A stretch of DNA of 64,000 nt from Frigidibacter sp037095735 (lineage in GTDB: Bacteria > Pseudomonadota > Alphaproteobacteria > Rhodobacterales > Rhodobacteraceae): NCBI RefSeq assembly GCF_037095735.1, contig NZ_JBAWKD010000002.1, forward strand, positions 372,001 through 436,000, read 5' to 3'. Position numbers and translations under genes: made by a program. Positions 8,319 to 16,161 of this stretch are shown here, one piece after another. How positions within the stretch are numbered: position 1 is the stretch's first letter; every line of letters starts with the position of its first letter. Under the pieces are notes generated by a model. The model made no database searches. It saw only the letters and a list, made by a program, of their open reading frames with translations, and was not told the DNA's origin.

Positions 8319-9119
8319 TCAGGGGCCTTCGCAGACCGGGGCGCGCGACACCACCGGCTCGCCCACTTCCGCCGAAAACGCGCGGAAGCCGCGCCCGTCC
8401 AGGAACAGGACCCGGTAGCAGGGATTGCCGCCGGTCCAGAACGGGTCCGGCAGCTCGGTGTCCATGATGAAGCGATGCGTGCAGGACTGGCCCGAGCTGA
8501 AGGCGATCCCCTCGGGCGAGGTGCCGCAGAGCGGCATGTGGATATGGCCGAAGACGATATGGCGGATGCCCGGCGGATGCGCCGCCAGCCGCGCCAGCAG
8601 CGCGCCCCCGTCATGCAGCGAGATGTCGCGGAAATGGCGGATGCCGTCGGCCACCGGCGGATGGTGGACGAAGACCGTCACGGGCAGATCCCCCGCGCCC
8701 TCCAAGGCTGTGTTGAGCCAGGCCAGGCGGTCCGCCCCGTAGATGCCGCCGATGACCCCCGCCTCGTGGGTGTCGAGGAACAGCAGCCGCCCGTGGTCGG
8801 TGTCGATGACCGACTGGACATGGCCCGCCGGGTCGCGCGGGTGGTCGGGGAAGGCCGCCACGAAATTCGGGCGGTGATCGTGATTGCCCAGCATCAGCAG
8901 CACCGGCATCGGCAGCGGCGCGAGGATGTCGCGCAGCAGCGCATAGGCCTCGGGATCGCCGTGGTTGCACAGGTCGCCGGTGATGACGAGCAGGTCCGCA
9001 TCGGCCTGCCGTGCGAGGATGTCGGCTATGGCGGCGCGCAGCATCCGTTCGGGGTCGATGCCATTGGCCATCTCGCCGGGGGGCATCAGGTGGGTGTCGG
9101 TCAGCTGGATGATCTTCAT
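8319..9119 (-). CDS. Class III metallophosphodiesterase (calcineurin-like)
   Basis: The 266-residue protein carries all the metallophosphoesterase motifs in order: LTDTH (residues 6-10), TGDL, GNHDHR near residue 98, HHPP and GHIH. The overall form is that of CpdA/GpdQ-type enzymes, which hydrolyse cyclic nucleotides or glycerophosphodiesters. It is the last gene of the ABC importer operon, 73 bases after the binding-protein stop, which favours a role on an imported phosphodiester, for example release of an alcohol from glycerophosphocholine-like compounds. A cAMP phosphodiesterase role cannot be excluded. Confidence 0.85.
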   Translation of the reverse strand: MKIIQLTDTHLMPPGEMANGIDPERMLRAAIADILARQADADLLVITGDLCNHGDPEAYALLRDILAPLPMPVLLMLGNHDHRPNFVAAFPDHPRDPAGHVQSVIDTDHGRLLFLDTHEAGVIGGIYGADRLAWLNTALEGAGDLPVTVFVHHPPVADGIRHFRDISLHDGGALLARLAAHPPGIRHIVFGHIHMPLCGTSPEGIAFSSGQSCTHRFIMDTELPDPFWTGGNPCYRVLFLDGRGFRAFSAEVGEPVVSRAPVCEGP

Positions 9120-9192
9120 GATGCTTCCTTGAAACGCGGAGGCGGAGGGCGCGCGGCCCCCCGCCTCCGGTCGCCGGGCCTTTTGGCGCGGC

Positions 9193-10476
9193 TTATTTCA
9201 TCAGGGCGTTGGTCTGCTCGACGATCTGCGCCAGACCGGCCTCGGGCGTCACCTCGCCGCGCATCACCGTGCCGATGATGTCGCGCTGGGTGCGCCAGAT
9301 GCGGACCGAGTCGCCGCCCGGATAGCCGGCCCAGGGCAGCGAACGCTCGGCCTGACGGGCCGCGGTCGCGACATTCGGGTGGTCGTGGTAATAGGGCGCC
9401 AGATAGGCCTCGCCGGTGGCCAGCTTGTTGGTCGGCAGGTAGCCGGTGATGCGCACGATCACGTTCTGCGCCTCGGGGCCGGTGACGAACTTGATGTAGT
9501 TCCAAGCCGCCTTCTGCTTGGCCGCGTCAGAGGTCAGCATGACGGCCGAGTTACCGCCGGTCGGGACGCCGCCCCTTTCCTTGTTGTCGAGCGGGAAGGT
9601 GGTGGTCACCAGCGGGAAGCGGTCGCCCACGAGGCCCTCGATCGTCTGCACATGGGCGGGGGTCGAGAACAGGACACCGGTCAGGCCCGCACCGAACTGC
9701 TGGCGCGCCTGATCCCAGTCGAAGGTCGGCGCACCGGCCTCGGCCGCCATCTGGCGGATCATGGTCAGCGCGTTCAGGCCGATCTCGTTGTCGAAGCCGA
9801 CCTTGCCGGTCGCGGTGTCGACCAGCGTGCCGCCCTGCTGGGTGATCATCGCCTGCCACAGCCAGTCGTCCGGCCAGCCGGCGATGTCATAGGACATGCC
9901 CGCGACCTTCGGATCCATCTCGTGGATCCTCTTCGCCAGCGCGATCAGCTCGGGGAAGGTCGTCGGCATATCCGCGGGGTCGCCGCCCGCCTTCGTCACC
10001 AGATCGGCGTTCACATACATGATCGGCGACGAGGCATTGACCGGCAGCCCGTATTGCTTGCCGTCGATCACGCCCAGCGCCGACATGTTGGGGGTGAAGT
10101 TCGCGGACAGGAAGGCGGCGCCGCCCTCGGCCTCGATGAACGGCCCCAGATCCTGGATCTGGCCGCGCGGGGCCAGGGTGTGCACCAGCTCGGCGGTCAG
10201 GTTGTAGCCCGAGAAATAGACGTCCGGCAGCTCGTTGGTGACGGCGGCGCGCAGCACCTGCTGCTGGCCGTCGTTGTAGCCGGCGGCGGGGGCGAGGAAG
10301 TTGATCTTCACGCCCGGGTTCTGCTTCATGAATTCGTCGGCCAGCGGCTGGTGGAATTTCGTGAAGCCCGGCAGGTTGTAGAGCACGTTGAGCGTGACGT
10401 CCTCGGCCAGCGCGAAGCTCGGGGCGGCAAGGCCCAGCGCGAGCGCGCTGAGGGCAAGGCGGCGGGTGATGGTCAT
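9193..10476 (-). CDS. CUT1 ABC transporter periplasmic binding protein (UgpB-like)
   Basis: This 427-residue protein starts with a signal peptide (MTITRRLALSALALGLAAPS, cleavage after FALA) and continues as a family 1 extracellular solute-binding protein (TLNVLYNLPGFTKFHQPLAD, PDVYFSGYN, GLPVNASSPIMYVNADL). It delivers substrate to the two permeases encoded upstream. Placed between the permeases and a metallophosphodiesterase, it is a candidate for glycerol-3-phosphate or glycerophosphodiester uptake like UgpB. Sugar binding is the main alternative, since CUT1 binding proteins are poorly predictive of substrate. Confidence 0.88.
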   Translation of the reverse strand: MTITRRLALSALALGLAAPSFALAEDVTLNVLYNLPGFTKFHQPLADEFMKQNPGVKINFLAPAAGYNDGQQQVLRAAVTNELPDVYFSGYNLTAELVHTLAPRGQIQDLGPFIEAEGGAAFLSANFTPNMSALGVIDGKQYGLPVNASSPIMYVNADLVTKAGGDPADMPTTFPELIALAKRIHEMDPKVAGMSYDIAGWPDDWLWQAMITQQGGTLVDTATGKVGFDNEIGLNALTMIRQMAAEAGAPTFDWDQARQQFGAGLTGVLFSTPAHVQTIEGLVGDRFPLVTTTFPLDNKERGGVPTGGNSAVMLTSDAAKQKAAWNYIKFVTGPEAQNVIVRITGYLPTNKLATGEAYLAPYYHDHPNVATAARQAERSLPWAGYPGGDSVRIWRTQRDIIGTVMRGEVTPEAGLAQIVEQTNALMK

Positions 10477-10522
10477 CTGGATCTCCGAAGGGAGGTTGGG
10501 AGGGTCGTGGGGCGAAGCGGCG

Positions 10523-11344
10523 TCACTTGACGCCGGTCATGGTGATGCCCGCGATGAAATGGCGCCGTGCCAGCAGGAAGCAGACGACCATCGGGGCGGT
10601 GATCAGGGTGGCGCCGGCCATGAGCGCGCCGTAGTTCGCGCCCGTCTCGACATCCGAGAAGAACAGCATGCCCAGCGGCGGCGGGGCGAGCGTGGGCTTG
10701 TTGACCACGATCATCGGCCAGTAGAGGTCGTTCCAATGCGCCACCACCGAGAAGACCGAGAAGGCGGCAAGCGAGGGCAGCGCCCCGCGTAGCACCAGCC
10801 GCCAGCAGATCTCGAGTTCCGAGAACCCGTCCATCCGCGCGGCCTCGATGATCTCGTCGGGATACGAGCGGAAGGCCTGGGTGAAGAGGAAGATGGCGAA
10901 GACCGACAGGAAGAACGGCGCCATCATCGCGAAATAGGTGTTCAGCAGCCCCGCGGTCGCGAGCCCGACGAACAGCGGCAGCGCCAGCGCCTGCATCGGC
11001 ACGCAGAGCGCGGCGATGACCAGCGCCATCAGCAGCCGGCGGCCGGGGAAGCGCAGCTTGGCCAGCGCATAGGCGCAGGGCACCGCGGTCAGCACCTGCA
11101 CGATCAGGATCCCGGCGCAGACCACGAGCCCGTTCCACATGAAGCGCGCCATCGGCACCGTGGTCGCGGCCTGGGCATAGTTCGCGACGGCCGCGGGCTC
11201 GCGCGGCACCGGCCAGAGCGAGATGTCGAAGATCTCGGCCGGCGAGCGCAGCGAGGTCAGCAGCATCCAATAGAACGGCAGCAGCATGACCGCCGCGCCC
11301 AGCGCCAGAACCAGATGCGGAAGGTAGCGGGTGAGACGGGACAT
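10523..11344 (-). CDS. ABC transporter inner-membrane permease 2 (CUT1, UgpE/MalG type)
   Basis: The 273-residue protein has six predicted membrane spans, the first at LVLALGAAVMLLPFYWMLLT. Near residues 190-210 it has the cytoplasmic EAA loop (IIEAARMDGFSELEICWRLV) that docks on the ATPase. It ends MTGVK, a typical CUT1 terminus. Its ATG overlaps the TGA of permease 1 by one base (TGATG), indicating translational coupling. A longer upstream frame is a shadow of permease 1 and was rejected. Confidence 0.92.
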   Translation of the reverse strand: MSRLTRYLPHLVLALGAAVMLLPFYWMLLTSLRSPAEIFDISLWPVPREPAAVANYAQAATTVPMARFMWNGLVVCAGILIVQVLTAVPCAYALAKLRFPGRRLLMALVIAALCVPMQALALPLFVGLATAGLLNTYFAMMAPFFLSVFAIFLFTQAFRSYPDEIIEAARMDGFSELEICWRLVLRGALPSLAAFSVFSVVAHWNDLYWPMIVVNKPTLAPPPLGMLFFSDVETGANYGALMAGATLITAPMVVCFLLARRHFIAGITMTGVK

Positions 11345-12255
11345 CAGTAATGCACCTTCCGGTCCATCTGCACCGACTGGCCCAGCGACAGCACCAGCAC
11401 GATGGCCAGGAAGATCAGCGTGAGGGCAGCGGCATAGCCGGTGTTGGAATATTCGAACCCCTCGAGATACAGCGCATACAGCAGCACCTCCGAGCCCGAG
11501 CGGCCCTTGGTCAGCACGGCGACCGTCTCGAACACCTTGAAGGCCGAGATCGAGGTGGTGACGGTCACGAACATCGTCGTGGGGCCCAGCATCGGCCAGG
11601 TCACGGTCAGGAAGCGGTCGAGCGGGTGGCGCGCGCCGTCCAGCCGCGCGGCCTCGTGCAGGTCCTTCGGGATCGCGGTGAGGCCGGCAAGGAACAGCAC
11701 CATGTTGAAGCCCAGCACCTGCCAGATACCGATCACCGCCATGGTCGGGATCAGCAGCGCCGGATTGCCAAGGAACGAGACCGGCTCGAACCCCAGCCAG
11801 CGGATCGCGGCATTCACCGGCCCCAGCGAGGGGTGCAGCAGGAACTGCCAGACCGTCGCCATCGCGACGAGCGTCGCGGTCACGGGCAGGAAATAGGCGG
11901 TTTCCCAGAAGGCCCGCGACCGCTTGCGCCCGTGGACCAGCAGCGCCACGCCCAGCGCGAGGAACACCCCCGCCGGGATCACGATCACCGCGTAAAGCAC
12001 GGTGTTCCACAGCGCGCGCAGGAAGACGGGGTCGGCGAAGGCATCGCGGAAGTTCTTCAGGCCCACGAAGTCCCAGTTCAGCGCGCCAAGCTGGTAGTCG
12101 GTCACAGAAAACCCGGCCAGCACCAGCATCGGCACGATGTAGATCGCGACCAGCAGCAGGATCGCGGGCAGCGCGAAAAGCAGGCCGCGCCGCGCGACGC
12201 GCCGGGCGGCGTCCGTCCGCCGCGGCGGCGCCATGCCAAGATCCAGCGCGCTCAT
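11344..12255 (-). CDS. ABC transporter inner-membrane permease 1 (CUT1, UgpA/MalF type)
   Basis: The 303-residue protein has a first membrane span at LLFALPAILLLVAIYIVPML, five further hydrophobic segments, and the EAA loop HEAARLDGARHPLDRFLTVT. It forms the transmembrane channel with permease 2. The start ATG at 12255 overlaps the ATPase stop in an ATGA junction, so ATPase, permease 1 and permease 2 are likely translated in concert. Upstream extensions in this frame are antisense-like Arg/Pro-rich sequence and were discarded. Confidence 0.92.
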   Translation of the reverse strand: MSALDLGMAPPRRTDAARRVARRGLLFALPAILLLVAIYIVPMLVLAGFSVTDYQLGALNWDFVGLKNFRDAFADPVFLRALWNTVLYAVIVIPAGVFLALGVALLVHGRKRSRAFWETAYFLPVTATLVAMATVWQFLLHPSLGPVNAAIRWLGFEPVSFLGNPALLIPTMAVIGIWQVLGFNMVLFLAGLTAIPKDLHEAARLDGARHPLDRFLTVTWPMLGPTTMFVTVTTSISAFKVFETVAVLTKGRSGSEVLLYALYLEGFEYSNTGYAAALTLIFLAIVLVLSLGQSVQMDRKVHY

Positions 12256-13397
12256 GCCGCGACCCGCTCGGACAGCTGCGCGGCACGGCGCAGGCCGTCG
12301 GCCCCGAAGAGATGCGCCTGCGCGGGGTCGAACCCCAGCGTCAGGGCGCCATCGGCCCCGGCCGCGACCGGCTCGGCCGCCGATTGGCGCAGGGTCACGC
12401 AGGGCTGGTCGCCCGCCAGCAGCCGGCAGGTCAGGTAGCGGTCCGCGCCATGCGTCTCGCTGCGCTGGACGCGAGCGGCAAGGCCCTGCCCCGCCACCCG
12501 AAGATCCTCGGCCCGCAGCCCCAGCATCATCGGTCCGGCCGCCGCGCCCGCCGCGACGATCCCGGTGTCGGCGCCGAACAGGCTGACCCGGCCCCGGGCG
12601 TCGGCCTCGACCGGCAGCAGGTTGATGGTCGGCGTGCCGATGAACCGGGCCACGGTCAGCGAGGCGGGCGCGCGGTAGAGCTCGTCCGGCGTGCCCAGCT
12701 GCTCGATCCGGCCCTCGACCATCAGCGCGATGCGGTCCGACATCGTCATCGCCTCGACCTGATCGTGGGTGACATAGATGAAGGTCGCGCCAAGGCGGCG
12801 GTGCAGGGCCGCAAGCTCGTCGCGCATATGCGCCCGCAGCTTGGCGTCGAGGTTCGACAGCGGCTCGTCCATCAGGAAGGCCGCCGGCTGGCGCACCAGC
12901 GCCCGGGCCAACGCCACCCGCTGCCGCTGCCCGCCAGAAAGCTGCGCGGGCTTGCGGTCCAGCAGGTGGCCGATCTGCAGCAGTTCCGCCGCCTCGGCCA
13001 CGGCGGTGCCGATGGCGGCCTGCCGGTCGCGCGGGGTGGCGAGGCGACCGATCAGCGGCAGGCGCTGCATCAGGCTCAGCGAGCGCATGCGCAGCGGCGT
13101 CGCGATGTTCTCGCGCACGCTCATGTGCGGATAGAGCGCGTAGGACTGGAACACCATCGCGAGGTTGCGATCCGAGGGGTCGATGCCGGTCACGTCGCGC
13201 CCGCCGATGGTCACCCGGCCGGCGTCCGGCGCCTCGAGCCCGGCGATGATCCGCAGCAGCGTGGACTTGCCGCAGCCGGACATGCCCACCAGCGACAGGA
13301 ATTCGCCGGGCTGCACCGAGAGGTCGACGGATTTCAGGATGTCGGCCTGGCCGAAGCCCTTGCGGATGCCCGAGAGGTCGAGGGATTGCGGCTGCAT
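12252..13397 (-). CDS. ABC transporter ATP-binding protein (CUT1, UgpC/MalK-like)
   Basis: The 381-residue ATPase shows Walker A (GMSGCGKST, about residues 37-45), a Q-loop in FQSYALYPHMSV, the ABC signature LSGGQRQRVALARAL, Walker B AAFLMDEPLSNLD and the switch histidine in YVTHDQ. A C-terminal TOBE-type domain of about 140 residues follows, as in MalK/UgpC. The ATG at 13397 has a strong AAAGGAG site; the upstream open frame is discarded. It is the first gene of the importer operon. Confidence 0.95.
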   Translation of the reverse strand: MQPQSLDLSGIRKGFGQADILKSVDLSVQPGEFLSLVGMSGCGKSTLLRIIAGLEAPDAGRVTIGGRDVTGIDPSDRNLAMVFQSYALYPHMSVRENIATPLRMRSLSLMQRLPLIGRLATPRDRQAAIGTAVAEAAELLQIGHLLDRKPAQLSGGQRQRVALARALVRQPAAFLMDEPLSNLDAKLRAHMRDELAALHRRLGATFIYVTHDQVEAMTMSDRIALMVEGRIEQLGTPDELYRAPASLTVARFIGTPTINLLPVEADARGRVSLFGADTGIVAAGAAAGPMMLGLRAEDLRVAGQGLAARVQRSETHGADRYLTCRLLAGDQPCVTLRQSAAEPVAAGADGALTLGFDPAQAHLFGADGLRRAAQLSERVAA

Positions 13398-13751
13398 GGC
13401 GGCTCCTTTTTCTGGGCGAGCCTTTGCCCCCGGCGCATGTCGCCTTTGCAACACCCCCGTGAACCTTCCGAGACAGGGGCTGCATTGCGACAAAATGCGC
13501 AGGCCCGCGGCGACCGGCGGTTGCGGGCGCGGTCGCGCCGCACGGCACGCGCGATCGGCCGGCACCGCGGCGCGGGCGGGGATGCGGCGGTGGTCAGGGT
13601 GCTGGAGGCCCCGGCGGGCCGGGGCAGCGGGGGCGCCCCCCCGGGCGAGCCCGGCGGACCGCCGCCCGCACGACCGCGCAGGTGGACGGCGCGGCTCGCG
13701 CAGCACGCTTCAGGCGGCCCCGCTCAGGCAGCTCGGTTCAGGCGGCCCGGT
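13398..13751. other. 354-base intergenic stretch upstream of the ABC operon
   Basis: The stretch lies between the end of the GSCFA gene and the start of the importer operon, both on the minus strand. It should contain the operon promoter. Near 13700-13760 there is a short imperfect tandem of GGCGGCCCxxTTCAGG-like units (CAGGCGGCCCCGCTCAGGC, CAGGCGGCCCGGTTCAGGC). No gene was recognised. Confidence 0.45.
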
Positions 13752-14753
13752 TCAGGCGGCGGTGCCGAAGTGTGCGGCCTGATCGCGGAAGAAGCTGTCC
13801 ATGACGAAGGCCACGCCCTCGGGGCGGACCTGGCGCAGGTTCTCGGCATAGAAGCGGCCGCCGAAGGGCGGGCCGGTGATGATCTCGTAGCTGGGGAAAT
13901 AGTCGACGCGCGCATCCTCGGCGGCGATCTCGCCCGCAACGGCGCGCAGCACCGCCTTCGACCAGCCGGTCGCGACCAGCACGTGGTTGCCGCTGGCGGT
14001 GGCGGTCAGCGGCACCGGCGAGACGGTCAGCAGCACGCGGATCCCCGGATTGGCCCGGCGCAAGAGCCCGATGGCATCGCCGAGCCGCATCAGCGTGTCG
14101 TCGAAATCGTGGTTCACGAATTGGTGGCGCGCCGGGTCGAACGTCCCGGCCAGCGTGCCCGGGCAGATCGCGTATTCGACGCCGGTCTCGCGCTCCTGCC
14201 AGCTTTCGGTGAGGCCAAGCGTGAAGACGAAGACCGTCGCCTCGGCCACGGCGGCTCGGATCGCGGCCAGCGTCGCCTCGCGCGAGGCCTGAAGGGCCGC
14301 GCGGCTGGCGAAGCCCTGGGGCTCGATCGCCGGGCGGAACGGGTCGAAGACGCGGCCGTCGCGCTCCCAGACCTCGTCGGGCATCGGCTGCGCACCCAGC
14401 GCCCATTCCAGCCACTGCGCCAGCATGTTGGCGGTGTAGATGTTGCCGGTGCGGAAGCTGAAGGTGCCGTAGTGATGCGCCAGCTTCGCCGCCGGGGCCA
14501 TGCCCTCGGGCGCGGGTTCGGCGTCGATCCAGCCGTAGCCGCGGCCGGCCAGCGCCCGCCCGATGTGCTGGGCGAAGCACGAGCCCGCGGTGACGATCCG
14601 GTCCTCGGGCCCGATCGCGAATTTCGGCTGCCAGAGGCCGGTGATCTCTTCGGGGGCGCGGGCCGAAACCGCGGCGCGCCAGAAGGCCTCTTCGGGCAGC
14701 TCGAGATAGGGGTGTCTGGCAGGCGTTTCTGTCACGTCGTCATGCTCCGGCAT
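13752..14753 (-). CDS. GSCFA family protein
   Basis: This 333-residue protein contains the family-defining AGSCFAQHIGRAL motif near residue 55, followed by YGWIDAEP, HHYGTFSFRTGNIYTANML and FTLGLTESW. GSCFA proteins resemble SGNH/GDSL hydrolases and are often found near polysaccharide or capsule genes, but their reaction is not established. I chose the ATG at 14753, which has AGGA upstream; an in-frame TTG at 14792 is possible. It is divergent from the gene at 15130, and I expect the two to work together, though no capsule genes are in view. Confidence 0.85.
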   Translation of the reverse strand: MPEHDDVTETPARHPYLELPEEAFWRAAVSARAPEEITGLWQPKFAIGPEDRIVTAGSCFAQHIGRALAGRGYGWIDAEPAPEGMAPAAKLAHHYGTFSFRTGNIYTANMLAQWLEWALGAQPMPDEVWERDGRVFDPFRPAIEPQGFASRAALQASREATLAAIRAAVAEATVFVFTLGLTESWQERETGVEYAICPGTLAGTFDPARHQFVNHDFDDTLMRLGDAIGLLRRANPGIRVLLTVSPVPLTATASGNHVLVATGWSKAVLRAVAGEIAAEDARVDYFPSYEIITGPPFGGRFYAENLRQVRPEGVAFVMDSFFRDQAAHFGTAA

Positions 14754-15129
14754 CGCCCGGGCATCCTGCGCGGGGAGCGCGCGGCGGGTCAACCGCCGCC
14801 CCGGGAACGGGCCCTGAGGGGACCGTCAGAATGCGGCAGATGCGGCGCCGCGGCAGCGCCACAATCCCTGCGTTTCCGAGGGCAAAGGGAAACGATTCCG
14901 CTGCTTTCGGATATTTGTTTAACAATTTGGGCCGAAACCGGGCGAAGTCTTGAAAACACGACGGGTTTGCTGCTTGCCTCGGCTATCGGTCCGCAACCAG
15001 ACTGTTTCGCGTCCCGCGCGCCTTTTTTCGCCGACGGTCCGGTCCCGGGCCGCTCACGTTCCCGCCCGTCTCTGCCGCACCACACGGTCGCCGCCGTCCC
15101 GCCCCTTCGTCGTCCCGTCAGGAACACAG
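14754..15129. promoter_or_regulatory. Divergent promoter region of the GSCFA pair
   Basis: The 376-base gap between the divergent starts includes one of the AT-richest stretches nearby (about 14900-14960). It holds a small palindrome TTGTT-T-AACAA at 14915-14925. Promoters for both genes should lie here; no specific -35/-10 pair is assigned. Confidence 0.4.
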
Positions 15130-16092
15130 ATGCCCCAGCTTCCCATCGATCCGCGGCAGGCCGAGATCTTCGAGCGGCTCGACGCTTTCGGCGAGGACGC
15201 GGGGTATTTCGAGCCGCTGGGCCCGCGCCACGGCGCGCTGTTCTGCGACGAAGGCACGACGCTTCTGGTCACCTTCGAGACGCTGGACGCCTGCAAGGGC
15301 GACCCGGACGGACGGCCGATGGGCCAGCGCATCGCCGCGCGCCACGGCTGGTCCAGCCTGTCGCTGATCGCCGACGGGCCGACATGGTTCCGCGACCGAG
15401 CGGTCTTCGGCTTCTTCGACCGGCAGGTCGACGACGCCTTCTTCGAGGATTTCGACCGGGTGATCTTCTGGGGCGCGGGGATGTGCGGCTATGCCGCCGC
15501 CGCCTTCTCGGTCACCGCGCCCGGGGCCACGGTGATCCTGGCCGCGCCGCAGGCCACGCTCGACCCGGCCGTCACCGGCTGGGACGGGCGGTTCGCGCGG
15601 CTGCGCCGGATGAACTTCACCGACCGCTACGGCTATGCCCCCGACATGATCGAGGGCGCGGGACCGGTCTACGTGATCTACGACCCGCTGGACACGGCCG
15701 ATGCGATGCATGCCTCGCTGTTCACGCGGCCCTTCGTGCAGAAGCTGCCCTGCCCCTTCATCGGCCGCGGCCCGGCCCGGATGCTGGCCGACATGGGCCT
15801 GATCGAGCCGCTGCTCGAGGCCGCCGCAGCGGACGACTTCTCTGCCGCAGACTTCTGGCGCCTCTACCGCGCGCGCCGCAGCCACCGCCCCTGGCTGCGC
15901 CGCTTCGCCGCCGTGCTCGAGCAGCGCGAGCGGCCGGTGCTGTCGGCGATCGTGAACCGCAACGCCGGCAGCCGGCTGGGCGACAGCCAGTTCCGCAGCC
16001 GGTTCAAGGATCTCAGCGACGAGATCGCCGGCCGCGGCGGCTCGATCCCCCCGGCCCGGCGCCCGGCCGAACGCCCGGCACCGGTGCTCTGA
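15130..16092 (+). CDS. Conserved protein of unknown function, partner of the GSCFA gene
   Basis: The 320-residue protein begins MPQLPIDPRQAEIFERLDAF and contains a central motif VIFWGAGMCGYAAAAFSVTA (about residues 114-133). This strand-glycine-rich turn-helix resembles an alpha/beta-hydrolase nucleophile elbow, or a Rossmann turn, with Cys at the elbow. I recall related Rhodobacterales proteins being labelled PAPS reductase, but no PAPS reductase motif is visible and I do not support that name. The ATG at 15130 follows AGGAACAC; earlier in-frame starts lie in the promoter region. Function unknown. Confidence 0.7.
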   Translation: MPQLPIDPRQAEIFERLDAFGEDAGYFEPLGPRHGALFCDEGTTLLVTFETLDACKGDPDGRPMGQRIAARHGWSSLSLIADGPTWFRDRAVFGFFDRQVDDAFFEDFDRVIFWGAGMCGYAAAAFSVTAPGATVILAAPQATLDPAVTGWDGRFARLRRMNFTDRYGYAPDMIEGAGPVYVIYDPLDTADAMHASLFTRPFVQKLPCPFIGRGPARMLADMGLIEPLLEAAAADDFSAADFWRLYRARRSHRPWLRRFAAVLEQRERPVLSAIVNRNAGSRLGDSQFRSRFKDLSDEIAGRGGSIPPARRPAERPAPVL

Positions 16093-16161
16093 CCCCCGCC
16101 ACTCGGGACGGCGGGCGAACCCGCACGAAGGCGGGCCCGCCCCCCGATCACGGCGCGCGGA
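16093..16161. terminator. GC-rich inverted repeats between convergent genes
   Basis: The gap between the convergent stops at 16092 and 16162 contains GGCGGGCGAACCCGC and GCGGGCCCGCC-like inverted repeats that can form stems. They lack a U tract, so this is only a probable transcription end. Confidence 0.35.

Noticed and set aside
15130..16092. PAPS reductase label for the GSCFA partner
   Set aside because: I recall such labels for relatives, but no PAPS-binding or catalytic motif is visible and the length and fold pattern do not fit.
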